Assembly (NCBI GenBank): GCA_015068645.1
Contig: SVKD01000010.1
Coordinates: 1-64,000, forward strand
DNA from: Oscillospiraceae bacterium
GTDB lineage: Bacteria > Bacillota > Clostridia > UMGS1840
DNA: 64,000 nt
Reading direction: 5' to 3'
Under the pieces are notes generated by a model. That model worked only from the letters and a program-made list of their open reading frames with translations, did no database searches and had not been told where the DNA came from. Positions 25,011-34,344 of this stretch are shown piece by piece. A program made the position numbers and the translations under genes. Each line of letters starts with the position of its first letter. The stretch's first letter is position 1.

Positions 25011-27035
25011 ATGATGAGTGAGAATCAGAAAAAACAAAAAAAACAACTGAAGAAGAAACAAAAAGCCGAAAATTTTCGGGTATTCCGGAAGTTGTATTCT
25101 ATGCCCAAGGTGTTTATCGGTTTTGTGTTTCTTTTGGTGTTTTCTTTATCTGTATATCCGTATAACCGCAATTTGGCGTTGATTCAGGTGACTTTGACAG
25201 TGGCCTTGTTCTTTGTGTTTGTTTTAACCGGAAATAATTCCAGCAAGAAATTTCGGGATTATATTGAGAGCTTGTCTTTTGAAGTTGGATCTGCAAGCCA
25301 CAATTCCGTGTTGAAGTCGCCGTTTCCCATGGCGGTTATGAGAGCCAATGGAGAGTTGGTTTGGTGTAATGATGCTTTAGGATTGCTGTTGCCAACCGAA
25401 GATTATATTGGACGATCTCTGAGTGACTTCTTTCCCGACTTTTTATTAAATCATGTGAGTGGTATTTCGGAATTTTCTACCGCTGACAAAAGCTTTACCG
25501 TGTATTCTGTGGTAACAGATGATACCGTGGCTGTGGACGAACGTATTTATGTTTGCTATTTTTCTGAAATTACCGATTATATTGCCTTGAAGCAAAAATA
25601 TCAGGATGATATGATTGTGAAAGGACATATTTATATTGACAATTTAGATGAAATTACCAAGCAGATTTCTGATGCGGAACGTACGATGATTGCTTCTCAG
25701 GCAGAACGGATTATTTCTGAATTTGTTGGCTCTTATCAAGGTATTTTGAGCAAAATGGATCGTGACCGTTTTACCTTTGTGATGGAGCATAAATCCTTCG
25801 AAAAACTTCTGGAAACCAAAATGTCTGTGTTAAAAGAAGTGAAGAATATTGAAACCTTCGGAAGCCTTCCCGTAACATTAAGTATCGGGATTGGTGTGGG
25901 AGAAAGTCTGGGTGAAACCGAGAATTTCTCTCGTGTGGCTTTGGATATGGCATTAGGTCGCGGCGGTGACCAGGCGGTTATCAAAGTGGGAAATGATTTT
26001 ACCTATTTTGGCGGTCAGAACCGTGAAATTGAAAAACGTACCAAGGTGCGTTCCCGTATTATTGCACTTTCTTTCAAAGAGATGGTGCATCATGCAGACA
26101 AAGTGCTGGTAATGGGACATAAAAATGCAGATATGGACTCCTTGGGTTCTGCATTAGCTCTTGCAAGAGTTGCAGCCGCTTTTGATAAGCCTGCTCATAT
26201 TATTTTAGAAGATACCAACGTGAATACCGAAGCGATTCTGACGAAAACCCGTTTGGATAAAGATTTTGAAAACACCTTCATCACGGAAAGTCAGGCAGAA
26301 ATGATGATTACCGGTAAGACAGTTTTGGTAGTGGTGGATACCCACAGACCCAATCTGGTTGCGGCTCCCGATTTATTAAAAGAAGATGTGAAAGTTTTCT
26401 TAATTGATCATCACAGAAAGGGCGCAGATTTTATTTATGATGCTGCTCTTACCTTCCACGAGCCGTATGCATCTTCCACTTGTGAATTGGTGGTGGAAAT
26501 GCTTCAGTATCTGGATGATACGGTAAAATTAAAGAGAATCGAGGCCGAAAGTCTGTATGCGGGGATTCTTCTGGATACGCAGAATTTCTCTATGAAAACA
26601 GGTGCCAGAACTTTCGAAGCAGCATCATACTTAAGAAAACTGGGAATGGACCCCAATGCTGCAAGAGATCTGATTAAAACTGATTTTGCCAACTATGTAA
26701 AAGTTTCTGATATTGTAAAATCTGCTGAAATTTATAAAGGCTCCATTGCCATTGCCAAGTATTACGGTGATGAAGGAGACAGCGTGTTTATTGCGCAAGC
26801 AGCAGATGATTTGATTGATATTAAAGAAATTGAAGCTGCATTTGTAATTTTCCGTCGGGGAGAAGACACTATTATCAGTGCCCGATCCAACGGAACCATC
26901 AATGTGCAGGTGATTATGGAGAAACTTGGTGGCGGCGGTCATCAGACGGTGGCAGGTTGCCAGAGCCGTGAACTTACGGTAGATAAGTCTATTATGCTTA
27001 TCAAAGAAGCTTTGGATGAAATGGAAGAAGCATAA
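25011..27035 (+). CDS. gdpP: GdpP-like c-di-AMP phosphodiesterase (DHH family)
   Basis: Domain order in 674 aa: a basic N-terminus, two membrane helices (about 30-75), a PAS-like sensor (about 95-180), a degenerate GGDEF domain (about 200-330, without the catalytic GGDEF), then DHH and DHHA1 domains. DHH metal motifs are GHKNADMDSLGSA and VDTHRPN, with IDHHRK and the C-terminal GGGGHQTVAG. GdpP hydrolyses c-di-AMP and so affects potassium and cell-wall homeostasis. It leads gdpP-rplI-dnaB, a conserved Bacillota order. Confidence 0.93.
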   Translation: MMSENQKKQKKQLKKKQKAENFRVFRKLYSMPKVFIGFVFLLVFSLSVYPYNRNLALIQVTLTVALFFVFVLTGNNSSKKFRDYIESLSFEVGSASHNSVLKSPFPMAVMRANGELVWCNDALGLLLPTEDYIGRSLSDFFPDFLLNHVSGISEFSTADKSFTVYSVVTDDTVAVDERIYVCYFSEITDYIALKQKYQDDMIVKGHIYIDNLDEITKQISDAERTMIASQAERIISEFVGSYQGILSKMDRDRFTFVMEHKSFEKLLETKMSVLKEVKNIETFGSLPVTLSIGIGVGESLGETENFSRVALDMALGRGGDQAVIKVGNDFTYFGGQNREIEKRTKVRSRIIALSFKEMVHHADKVLVMGHKNADMDSLGSALALARVAAAFDKPAHIILEDTNVNTEAILTKTRLDKDFENTFITESQAEMMITGKTVLVVVDTHRPNLVAAPDLLKEDVKVFLIDHHRKGADFIYDAALTFHEPYASSTCELVVEMLQYLDDTVKLKRIEAESLYAGILLDTQNFSMKTGARTFEAASYLRKLGMDPNAARDLIKTDFANYVKVSDIVKSAEIYKGSIAIAKYYGDEGDSVFIAQAADDLIDIKEIEAAFVIFRRGEDTIISARSNGTINVQVIMEKLGGGGHQTVAGCQSRELTVDKSIMLIKEALDEMEEA

Positions 27036-27065
27036 TTTTATGCGGATAGAAAGGAAGACAAAATT

Positions 27066-27512
27066 ATGAAAGTTATTTTATTACAGGATGTAAAAGGAAG
27101 CGGCAAAAAAGGGGATATTATCAATAGTTCTGACGGATATGCAAGAAACTTTTTATTCCCCAAAAAATTAGCTGTGGAGGCTACCGAAGCAAATTTAACC
27201 ACCTTAAAAAACCAAAAGGATTCCGTGGCACATAAACGTGCCGTAAATCATGATAATTCCGAAAAATTAAAAGAACGTCTGGAAGCAGCCACTTTCAGCG
27301 TTTCCGCGAAATCCGGAGATAACGGCAAATTATTTGGTGCCGTAACCTCCATTGATATTGTGAAAGCCATCAAAGACCAGTCCGGTATTGAAGTAGAAAA
27401 GAAAAAAGTGGTTTTAAAGGATGCTATCAAAACCCTTGGTACCTATGAAATCACCGTGAAATTATTTGAAGATGTCAGCGCAAAAGTAAAAGTTGAAATC
27501 AAAGGATTGTAA
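27066..27512 (+). CDS. rplI: Ribosomal protein bL9
   Basis: This 148-residue protein starts [17 protein letters not shown] and has the bL9 signature [17 protein letters not shown], the long connecting helix and a C-terminal globular domain. AGAAAGGAAG precedes the ATG. It lies 30 bp after gdpP and 5 bp before dnaB. Confidence 0.96.
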   Translation: MKVILLQDVKGSGKKGDIINSSDGYARNFLFPKKLAVEATEANLTTLKNQKDSVAHKRAVNHDNSEKLKERLEAATFSVSAKSGDNGKLFGAVTSIDIVKAIKDQSGIEVEKKKVVLKDAIKTLGTYEITVKLFEDVSAKVKVEIKGL

Positions 27513-27517
27513 GTTTT

Positions 27518-28852
27518 ATGGATATGGTAAGAGATTTACCCTATAATCTGGAGGCAGAAGCAGCGGTTTTAGGGTCTGTCATTATTGATAAAGAATGTTT
27601 GCTGGAAGTAATGGAGTTTATTTCCGCAAACGATTTTTACGTGCCGAAAAATCAGGAGATTTATAAAGCAATCACCAATTTATTCAATCTGAATATTCCG
27701 GTGGATGTTGTTACCCTTTATGATGAATTAATCCGTATGGGCATTTATGAGCAGGTGGGTGGCAAAGAGTATATTTTAGATATTGTCAATTCCGTTCCCA
27801 CCACCGAAAATGTGAAACATTATGCCAAAATTGTGGCTGACCAGGCTCACTTAAGAAAGTTGATTACCTTGTGTCAGGATATTGAAAATGAAGGATATGC
27901 CTCTAAGGGTGCTCAGGAAGTTACCGAGTATGCCATTTCCAAAATTTTTGATTTGGTTTCCGAGCGGGATACCGGTGGAATTACCCATATTAAGCCCATT
28001 ATTTACCAAAACTATAATAAATTTGCAGAAATGCTGGAAAATCGGGGTCAGGTAGCAGGAATTCCCACAGGTTTCAGTGAATTGGACCGCAGACTGTCCG
28101 GATTAAAACCTTCCACTTTGGTGCTGATTGCTGCCCGTCCTGCTATGGGGAAAACCTCTTTTGCCATTAATATTGCGCAAAATGTTGCCATTACACAGAA
28201 TTTACCCGTTCTGATTTTTTCTTTGGAAATGTCCAAGGAAGAACTGGTAAACCGTATTATTTCTTCTGAAGCAAGAATTGAATCCGATAAAATTCGTTCC
28301 GGAGAAATTACCCCGGAAGATATGAATAAATTTTTAGATGTAATGGAGCCTTTGTCCAAAGCTCCGATTTACATTGACGACAATGCTTCCGCTACTGTTA
28401 CCGATATTCGCGCCAAAGCCAAACGTATGAAGTTGGAAAAAGGTTTGGGACTGATTGTGATTGACTATTTGCAGCTGATGCAAAGCGGACGCCGTGCAGA
28501 AAGCAGACAGGTGGAAATTGCTGCTATCAGCCGTGATCTGAAGGTGCTTGCAAAAGATCTGGAGGTTCCTGTGATTGCAGTTTCCCAGCTGTCCCGTGGA
28601 CCGGAAAACCGTGCGGATAACAAACCGATGTTGTCCGACTTGAGAGAATCAGGAGCGATTGAGCAGGACGCCGACATTGTTATGTTCTTATTCCGTGAGG
28701 AATATTATAAACCCGAAACAACTGAAAAGCATAATATCGGGGAATGTATTATCGCTAAGCACAGAGCAGGGGAAACCGGTTCCTTTGAAATGACCTGGCT
28801 TGGGAAATATACCAGTTTTTATGATTTGGAGACCCGCCATGAGCCGTATTGA
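27518..28852 (+). CDS. dnaB: Replicative DNA helicase
   Basis: DnaB (DnaC in Bacillus naming) unwinds DNA at the replication fork. The N-terminal domain covers about 1-150; the RecA-like motor follows with Walker A ARPAMGKTS near 204-212, Walker B IVIDYLQLM, and the DnaB motif SDLRESGAIEQDAD. At 444 aa it is complete and contains no intein. Its end overlaps tilS by 14 bp. Confidence 0.96.
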   Translation: MDMVRDLPYNLEAEAAVLGSVIIDKECLLEVMEFISANDFYVPKNQEIYKAITNLFNLNIPVDVVTLYDELIRMGIYEQVGGKEYILDIVNSVPTTENVKHYAKIVADQAHLRKLITLCQDIENEGYASKGAQEVTEYAISKIFDLVSERDTGGITHIKPIIYQNYNKFAEMLENRGQVAGIPTGFSELDRRLSGLKPSTLVLIAARPAMGKTSFAINIAQNVAITQNLPVLIFSLEMSKEELVNRIISSEARIESDKIRSGEITPEDMNKFLDVMEPLSKAPIYIDDNASATVTDIRAKAKRMKLEKGLGLIVIDYLQLMQSGRRAESRQVEIAAISRDLKVLAKDLEVPVIAVSQLSRGPENRADNKPMLSDLRESGAIEQDADIVMFLFREEYYKPETTEKHNIGECIIAKHRAGETGSFEMTWLGKYTSFYDLETRHEPY

Positions 28853-30200
28853 TTTTTCTCACGATGTGTTTTTAAATCACGTGAGAGCGTTGATTGAGCG
28901 GGAAGATATGATAAACCACGGAGAGTCGGTGCTGGTGGGGTTATCCGGCGGTGCTGATTCTGTGGCGCTTTTGCGAGTTCTTCTGGAACTTCGCGAAGAA
29001 TACGGCATGAAATTATGTTGCGCGCATATTCACCATGGTCTTCGTGGCGAAACTGCTGATCGTGATATGCAATTTGCAGAGGATTTATGCCAAAAATATG
29101 AGATTCCCATTGCAGTTTTGGAAGAAGATGTAAGAAGCTATGCCAATCAATACCATCTTTCTTTGGAAGATGCGGGAAGAAAAGTGCGATATGCATTTTT
29201 TGAGAAGCAACATACCGATAAAATTGCAGTTGCGCATATGAAGGATGATAATGCCGAAACGGTCTTAATGAACCTGTTAAAAGGGAATTTACCGCTGGGA
29301 ATTGCTCCTTGTCGGGAGAAAATTATTCGTCCGCTTTTAGGCGTCACAAAAGAAGAAATATACGCCTACTTAAAATATTTGGATCAAGATTTTGTTACTG
29401 ACGAAACCAATTTTCAAAAGGATTATACCCGAAATAAAATTCGTTTGGATTTAATTCCCTATTTAGAGCAACATTTTAACACAAATTTCACAAACACCGT
29501 GTATCATAGTTCCGATGTGCTTTATCGGGAACACCAATTTTTGGAAGAAAAAGCCCGAGCAATCTATCAGCAGGTGGCAACGGAGGGGGATTCCTCTGTG
29601 ATGCTTTCGTTGGCTCCGCTTTTAGAAAATGAGGACGTAATGGTCAAACGTACCATTCGTTATGCCTACTATCAGATGTGTTGCAGCGGAGAATGTATTT
29701 CCTACCGGCAGACAGAACGGCTGTATCAATTGTGTATTGATGGAAAAAAGGGAAAACAGATCTCCTTGCCGGGTGGAATTGTTGCCTTATTATCCGGAGA
29801 ATTTTTAGTTTTTAAGTATAGCGGGGAACAGGCTTGTAAACCTGTTTTATTAGAAGCAGAAACACCCGTTTGTTTCGGAGAAGCTGATTACAATATTTGT
29901 TTATCCAAATCCAAAGATTGCGATGCAACATTTTGCTATCCCATCTGTGTGAAAGCCGGGGATAGCGTGTGGGTTCGTCAAAGATGTGCCGGAGACAAAC
30001 TTTATTTTCAGAACATTCGTATACATAAGAAATTATCAGACTTTTTTATCGATAAAAAAATTCCGCTTCATGAGAGGAACGGGATTCCGCTTGTTTGTGT
30101 TAATCATGCTGTGCGGGTGGTTGTAGGTCATTTTTATGAAGAAGTGACCAATTGTCCAGAGGAAGAACAATATTACATTGTTATAAACAAAAATAAATAA
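28839..30200 (+). CDS. tilS: tRNA(Ile)-lysidine synthase
   Basis: TilS converts C34 of tRNA-Ile(CAU) to lysidine so that it reads AUA. The PP-loop ATPase motif GLSGGADSVALL lies near 34-45, HHGLRGETADRD follows, and C-terminal TilS domains complete 453 aa. I start at ATG 28839, which has GGAG upstream; a longer frame from 28800 runs inside dnaB. tilS-hpt-ftsH is a widespread Bacillota cluster. Confidence 0.93.
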   Translation: MSRIDFSHDVFLNHVRALIEREDMINHGESVLVGLSGGADSVALLRVLLELREEYGMKLCCAHIHHGLRGETADRDMQFAEDLCQKYEIPIAVLEEDVRSYANQYHLSLEDAGRKVRYAFFEKQHTDKIAVAHMKDDNAETVLMNLLKGNLPLGIAPCREKIIRPLLGVTKEEIYAYLKYLDQDFVTDETNFQKDYTRNKIRLDLIPYLEQHFNTNFTNTVYHSSDVLYREHQFLEEKARAIYQQVATEGDSSVMLSLAPLLENEDVMVKRTIRYAYYQMCCSGECISYRQTERLYQLCIDGKKGKQISLPGGIVALLSGEFLVFKYSGEQACKPVLLEAETPVCFGEADYNICLSKSKDCDATFCYPICVKAGDSVWVRQRCAGDKLYFQNIRIHKKLSDFFIDKKIPLHERNGIPLVCVNHAVRVVVGHFYEEVTNCPEEEQYYIVINKNK

Positions 30201-30215
30201 AAAGGAACCAAAACA

Positions 30216-30764
30216 ATGATTTATCAGGAGAACGATATCAAGAAAATTTTGTTTTCAAAAGAAGAAATTAAGGCAAGAATCGAAGAAATGGGAAAACAGA
30301 TTACCGAAGATTATAAAGATGCCAAAAGTCTGCTTGTGATTGGTATTTTAAAAGGTTCCTGCGTATTTTATGCAGATTTAATCCGTGAAATTAATTTACC
30401 CATTGAAATTGAATTTATGTCAGTTTCCAGCTATCAGGACAGCAGTATGTCTTCGGGAGAAGTAAAAATTGTGAAAGATGTAGGCACTTCTGTTGCCTTA
30501 AAACATGTGTTGTTTGTGGAAGATATCATTGACACGGGATTTACCATGTCTAAAGTGATGGAGATGTTTGAGGAACGGGGTGCCGCTTCCGTAAAGCTTT
30601 GTTCATTGCTCAGCAAACCCGATCGTCGCAAGGTGGAAATTTCCATTGATTACTTAGGATTTACCATTCCGGATGAATTTGTTATCGGGTACGGTTTGGA
30701 TTATGCGGAACGTTATCGTAATCTGCCTTTTGTGGGTGTGTTAGACGAATCGGTTTATTTATAA
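30216..30764 (+). CDS. hpt: Hypoxanthine phosphoribosyltransferase
   Basis: This salvages hypoxanthine (and guanine) to nucleotides with PRPP. The PRPP-binding motif VEDIIDTGFTMS lies near 105-116; the type I PRTase core and the C-terminal base-binding FVIGYGLDYAERYRN are intact. Length is 182 aa. It sits between tilS and ftsH, as in Bacillus. A separate xanthine PRTase gene lies near 43.7 kb, so both salvage branches are represented. Confidence 0.95.
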   Translation: MIYQENDIKKILFSKEEIKARIEEMGKQITEDYKDAKSLLVIGILKGSCVFYADLIREINLPIEIEFMSVSSYQDSSMSSGEVKIVKDVGTSVALKHVLFVEDIIDTGFTMSKVMEMFEERGAASVKLCSLLSKPDRRKVEISIDYLGFTIPDEFVIGYGLDYAERYRNLPFVGVLDESVYL

Positions 30765-30813
30765 GACTTTTTACCCCGTGTGGGGTTTATGATAAAAATG
30801 CAGGAGGATTTCA

Positions 30814-32706
30814 ATGAAAAAACATATTAAAAATATTGGTTTTTATGTGTTGCTGTTTGTCATCTTTATGACGGTATTATCCGTTCTGACAACCGGTTCT
30901 GAAATAGAAACCATTAACTATTCCGATTTTGTGAATTCTTTCCAAGCAGGTGAGGTTCGTTCTATGGACTATCATCTGGGCGAAAATCGCATTGAAGGGA
31001 TTATCAAAAAAAATGGTCACGAGAAAAAGTTTGATGTAATCATCCCCAGCCTTGATACCTTAAATCAGGATATCGGAACCAAAATCAACGAATCCATGAC
31101 CACAACTGAGGGCAATAAATTAACCTATAAGGTAATTCAGCCTCAGGAAGCTCCTTGGTGGTTTGCATTGATTTCTCCGTTAGGACTTATCATTATTGCA
31201 GTATTATTTTGGGTATTTTTCCTTCGTCAGGCCAATGGTGGCGGCGGGGCAATGTCTTTTGGTAAGAGCAAAGCGAAAATGACGGACCCTTCCAAAACTA
31301 CGGTAACATTTATGGACGTAGCAGGTGCTGATGAGGAAAAAGAAGAACTAAAAGAAGTGGTGGATTTCTTAAAAAATCCCCAGAAATATCACGCTATCGG
31401 TGCCAGAATCCCCAAAGGGTTACTGTTGGTGGGACCTCCGGGTACCGGTAAAACCTTGTTGGCAAAAGCCTGTGCAGGGGAAGCGGGCGTACCCTTTTTC
31501 TCCATCAGCGGTTCCGACTTTGTGGAAATGTTTGTTGGTGTGGGTGCATCCCGTGTGAGAGATTTGTTTGAAAATGCGAAAAAAGCAGCTCCCTGTATTA
31601 TTTTTATTGATGAAATTGATGCTGTCGGCCGTCACAGAGGTGCCGGTTTGGGTGGCGGTCACGATGAACGTGAACAGACTTTAAACCAGTTACTGGTTGA
31701 AATGGACGGTTTTACCGAAAATCAGAATATCATTATCATTGCAGCAACCAACCGTCCCGACATTTTAGACCCGGCACTCCTTCGTCCCGGTCGATTTGAC
31801 CGTCAGTTGGTAGTGAACTATCCTGACGTGAAAGGCAGAGAAGAAATTTTAAGAGTTCATGCAAGAAAGAAACCTTTGGCTGCTGATGTGGATTTAGGTG
31901 TGATTGCAAAAACCACTGCAGGATTCACCGGTGCTGACTTGGAAAACCTGTTAAATGAAAGTGCGCTGCTGGCAGCACGTCAGCAGAAAACCAAAATCAC
32001 CATGCAGGATGTTTCCGAAGCGATGATTAAGGTGATTGCAGGACCGGAAAAGAAATCCAAAAAAGCCAGCGAAAAAGAGAAAAAACTGACTGCTTATCAC
32101 GAAGCAGGCCATGCAATTGTGACCAAACTTCTGCCCAATCAGGACCCCGTACATCAGATTTCCATTATTCCCAGAGGCCGTGCAGGCGGTTACACTCTGT
32201 CCTTACCCAGTGAGGATAAAATGTATGCCTCCAAGGTTGGAATGCTGGAAGAAATCGTGGTGCTGTTGGGTGGTCGTGTTGCAGAAAAACTGGTGCTGGA
32301 CGATATTTCCACCGGTGCTTCCAACGACATTCAGCGTGCTACCAAAATTGCCCGTGAAATGATTACCAAGTACGGTATGAGCGAAAAATTAGGGCCCATT
32401 TGCTTCGGAAGTGAACAGGACGAAGTATTTATCGGAAAAGATTTTGGTCAGACCAGAAACTATTCCGAACAGGTAGCTGCATTAATCGATGATGAAATCA
32501 AAGCAGTGATTGATGGTTGTTATGAGCGTTGCCAGACCTTATTATCCGATAATATGGAACTGCTTCACGCGTTATCCGATTTACTGTTGGAAAAAGAAAA
32601 AGTGGAAGGCGACGAATTCTTGGCATTATATAACAAAATGAACGGAATCGTAGAACCTGTATCCGTTGATGCTGATTCCGATGAGGCGCAAGATGGCAAC
32701 AACTAA
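30814..32706 (+). CDS. ftsH: ATP-dependent zinc metalloprotease FtsH
   Basis: Membrane-anchored AAA+ protease, 630 aa. Two membrane helices (about 7-25 and 115-135) bracket an extracytoplasmic domain. AAA+ motifs are GPPGTGKT near 208-215, [11 protein letters not shown], and the SRH region [20 protein letters not shown]. The zinc site is HEAGH near 430. It degrades misfolded and regulatory membrane proteins. The 3' end overlaps rnhA by 14 bp. AGGAGG SD is strong. Confidence 0.96.
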   Translation: MKKHIKNIGFYVLLFVIFMTVLSVLTTGSEIETINYSDFVNSFQAGEVRSMDYHLGENRIEGIIKKNGHEKKFDVIIPSLDTLNQDIGTKINESMTTTEGNKLTYKVIQPQEAPWWFALISPLGLIIIAVLFWVFFLRQANGGGGAMSFGKSKAKMTDPSKTTVTFMDVAGADEEKEELKEVVDFLKNPQKYHAIGARIPKGLLLVGPPGTGKTLLAKACAGEAGVPFFSISGSDFVEMFVGVGASRVRDLFENAKKAAPCIIFIDEIDAVGRHRGAGLGGGHDEREQTLNQLLVEMDGFTENQNIIIIAATNRPDILDPALLRPGRFDRQLVVNYPDVKGREEILRVHARKKPLAADVDLGVIAKTTAGFTGADLENLLNESALLAARQQKTKITMQDVSEAMIKVIAGPEKKSKKASEKEKKLTAYHEAGHAIVTKLLPNQDPVHQISIIPRGRAGGYTLSLPSEDKMYASKVGMLEEIVVLLGGRVAEKLVLDDISTGASNDIQRATKIAREMITKYGMSEKLGPICFGSEQDEVFIGKDFGQTRNYSEQVAALIDDEIKAVIDGCYERCQTLLSDNMELLHALSDLLLEKEKVEGDEFLALYNKMNGIVEPVSVDADSDEAQDGNN

Positions 32707-33313
32707 GAAAAAATTCTATGCCGTAAAGATAGGGAAAATTTCAGGGATCTATGAATCTTGGGCAGCATGTGAACCGCTGATTAAGGGGTTTCCCGGTGCG
32801 GAATATAAAAGTTTTCCAACGAGAGCGGAAGCAGAGTTTTATTTGACAGGTGTTACACCGAAAGCTCCTCAGGAAGAACTACCGCCGGAAGGTACTCTTT
32901 ATGCCTATGTGGACGGAAGCTATAATATTGAAAGCGGATTCTACGGTTACGGCGTAGTGCTGATTTTTCCCGATGGTCACACGGAAGAACAGCAGGGCGG
33001 TGACAAGAAAGAATCGGTTGCTACCATGCGTAATGTGGCAGGGGAATTAAAAGGTGCTATGATTGCTATGCAGTATGCGGTGAATCACGGCTTTTCCCAA
33101 GTGAAAATTTTTCACGACTACGAAGGAATTGCCAAATGGGCAAAAGGGGAATGGAAAACCAACCTGGATGCCACCGTAGCCTACCGTGAATTTGCCTGGA
33201 TGATTCAATCCAGAATTAAAGTGGATTTTGAGAAAGTAGACGCCCATACCGGTGTGCTCTATAATGAACGTGCCGATGTTTTGGCAAAACAGGGCGCCGG
33301 CGTTATCGATTAA
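32693..33313 (+). CDS. rnhA: Ribonuclease H1 with viroplasmin-like N-terminal domain
   Basis: The N-terminal 45 residues ([20 protein letters not shown], then FPGAEYKSF) form the caulimovirus viroplasmin/RNase H1 N-domain that binds RNA-DNA hybrids. The RNase H domain starts at YAYVDGSYN with its first Asp, and VDAHTG and [11 protein letters not shown] carry further acidic residues. Length is 206 aa from ATG 32693. A longer frame from 32666 lies within ftsH. It ends the long gdpP operon before a terminator. Confidence 0.9.
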   Translation: MATTKKKFYAVKIGKISGIYESWAACEPLIKGFPGAEYKSFPTRAEAEFYLTGVTPKAPQEELPPEGTLYAYVDGSYNIESGFYGYGVVLIFPDGHTEEQQGGDKKESVATMRNVAGELKGAMIAMQYAVNHGFSQVKIFHDYEGIAKWAKGEWKTNLDATVAYREFAWMIQSRIKVDFEKVDAHTGVLYNERADVLAKQGAGVID

Positions 33314-33325
33314 TTTGAAATCGTA

Positions 33326-33382
33326 AAAAATGACAATATTTGCTTGGCAAGTATTGTCATTTTTATTTTTCTATGTTACAAT
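33326..33382 (+). promoter_or_regulatory. Combined terminator and promoter element, copy A
   Basis: An 18-bp stem (33326-33343 with 33347-33364) followed by T's terminates the rnhA transcript. TTGTCA in its 3' arm (33354-33359) stands exactly 17 bp before TACAAT (33377-33382), which would start the mRNA of the gene at 33432. Related elements are at 39455, 43484 and 58774. Confidence 0.7.
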
Positions 33383-33431
33383 AGAACTGATTTTAATCTG
33401 ATAAATATAATTGCAACCAAGGAGAAACAAC

Positions 33432-34259
33432 ATGGACACTAAAAAACAAATTGTAAGAAAATGGTATGAAAAATTAGAATTTCCCGCTCATTTTGATGAG
33501 TTGTTTGAAGATGTGTTACAAAGAAAAGAAATTCCCGAAAACTGTGTGTTAGCTCGTTATAATGAGTTGTTGGATCAGCATGGTGATGTGGAACTAAATA
33601 TGATGATGCTCCTTTACTTATGCGAAGAATTACAACAGTGGTTTTTTGATCGTGGGATTTCGGAAGAAATTTTTGTGCACACCATGAAAGATCTGGTGCT
33701 TTGGGCAGAAGATTATTTCAAACAGTCCGGCGGCGTGTTCGGGATTGCTTTTGAAGTGCTTTGGTTAGGTACCTATTATTCCGGTAAACTGTTCCGTCTT
33801 GGCAGACTGGAATTTGAAATGGCTACTGCTTGGAGAGATATTCCCGGCACCCACATCAAAAACGGAGATACCTATATTTCCGTACATATTCCCGAGGGCG
33901 GAGCGATGACTCCGGAATCCTGTCAGGCGTCCTTTGATATGGCGGTGGAGTTTTTTAAAACCCATTTCCCTGAATATAAATTTGACTGTTTCTTATGTCA
34001 CACCTGGATGTTTGATGAACAGCTAAAAACGGTGTTGTCACCCAATTCCAATATTGTGAAATTCTTTGATTTCTTTGAAGTGGTAAATCAGGAAGAATCC
34101 GACGAAATTATTCGTCATATTTTTGGAAACGGTTCTACCAGAGAAAATATTTTAGACCGTCCGTGTAACTCTTCTTTGACCAAATGGATCGTACAAACCG
34201 TAAAAGAAAACGGAAAATTCTACGAAGGCTACGGCATTCGCAAAGTATCAATGGATTAA
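33432..34259 (+). CDS. Acyltransferase-domain protein of the DUF5596 type
   Basis: A 275-residue soluble protein without signal peptide or membrane segment. It resembles the clostridial family with an N-terminal helical DUF5596 domain and a GNAT-like C-terminal domain; recognisable stretches are HIPEGGAMTPESCQASFDMA and FDCFLCHTWMFDEQL. The function is unknown. ATG 33432 has AAGGAG upstream; a longer frame from 33411 has no SD. It stands alone between terminators and promoters. Confidence 0.7.
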   Translation: MDTKKQIVRKWYEKLEFPAHFDELFEDVLQRKEIPENCVLARYNELLDQHGDVELNMMMLLYLCEELQQWFFDRGISEEIFVHTMKDLVLWAEDYFKQSGGVFGIAFEVLWLGTYYSGKLFRLGRLEFEMATAWRDIPGTHIKNGDTYISVHIPEGGAMTPESCQASFDMAVEFFKTHFPEYKFDCFLCHTWMFDEQLKTVLSPNSNIVKFFDFFEVVNQEESDEIIRHIFGNGSTRENILDRPCNSSLTKWIVQTVKENGKFYEGYGIRKVSMD

Positions 34260-34344
34260 CAAATTCACAAAATCTACAACTGTTTTTCATAAATGAAACA
34301 TATCCTTTTGATAGAATCCAATCTGAATAAAGGAGGAATTTTCT

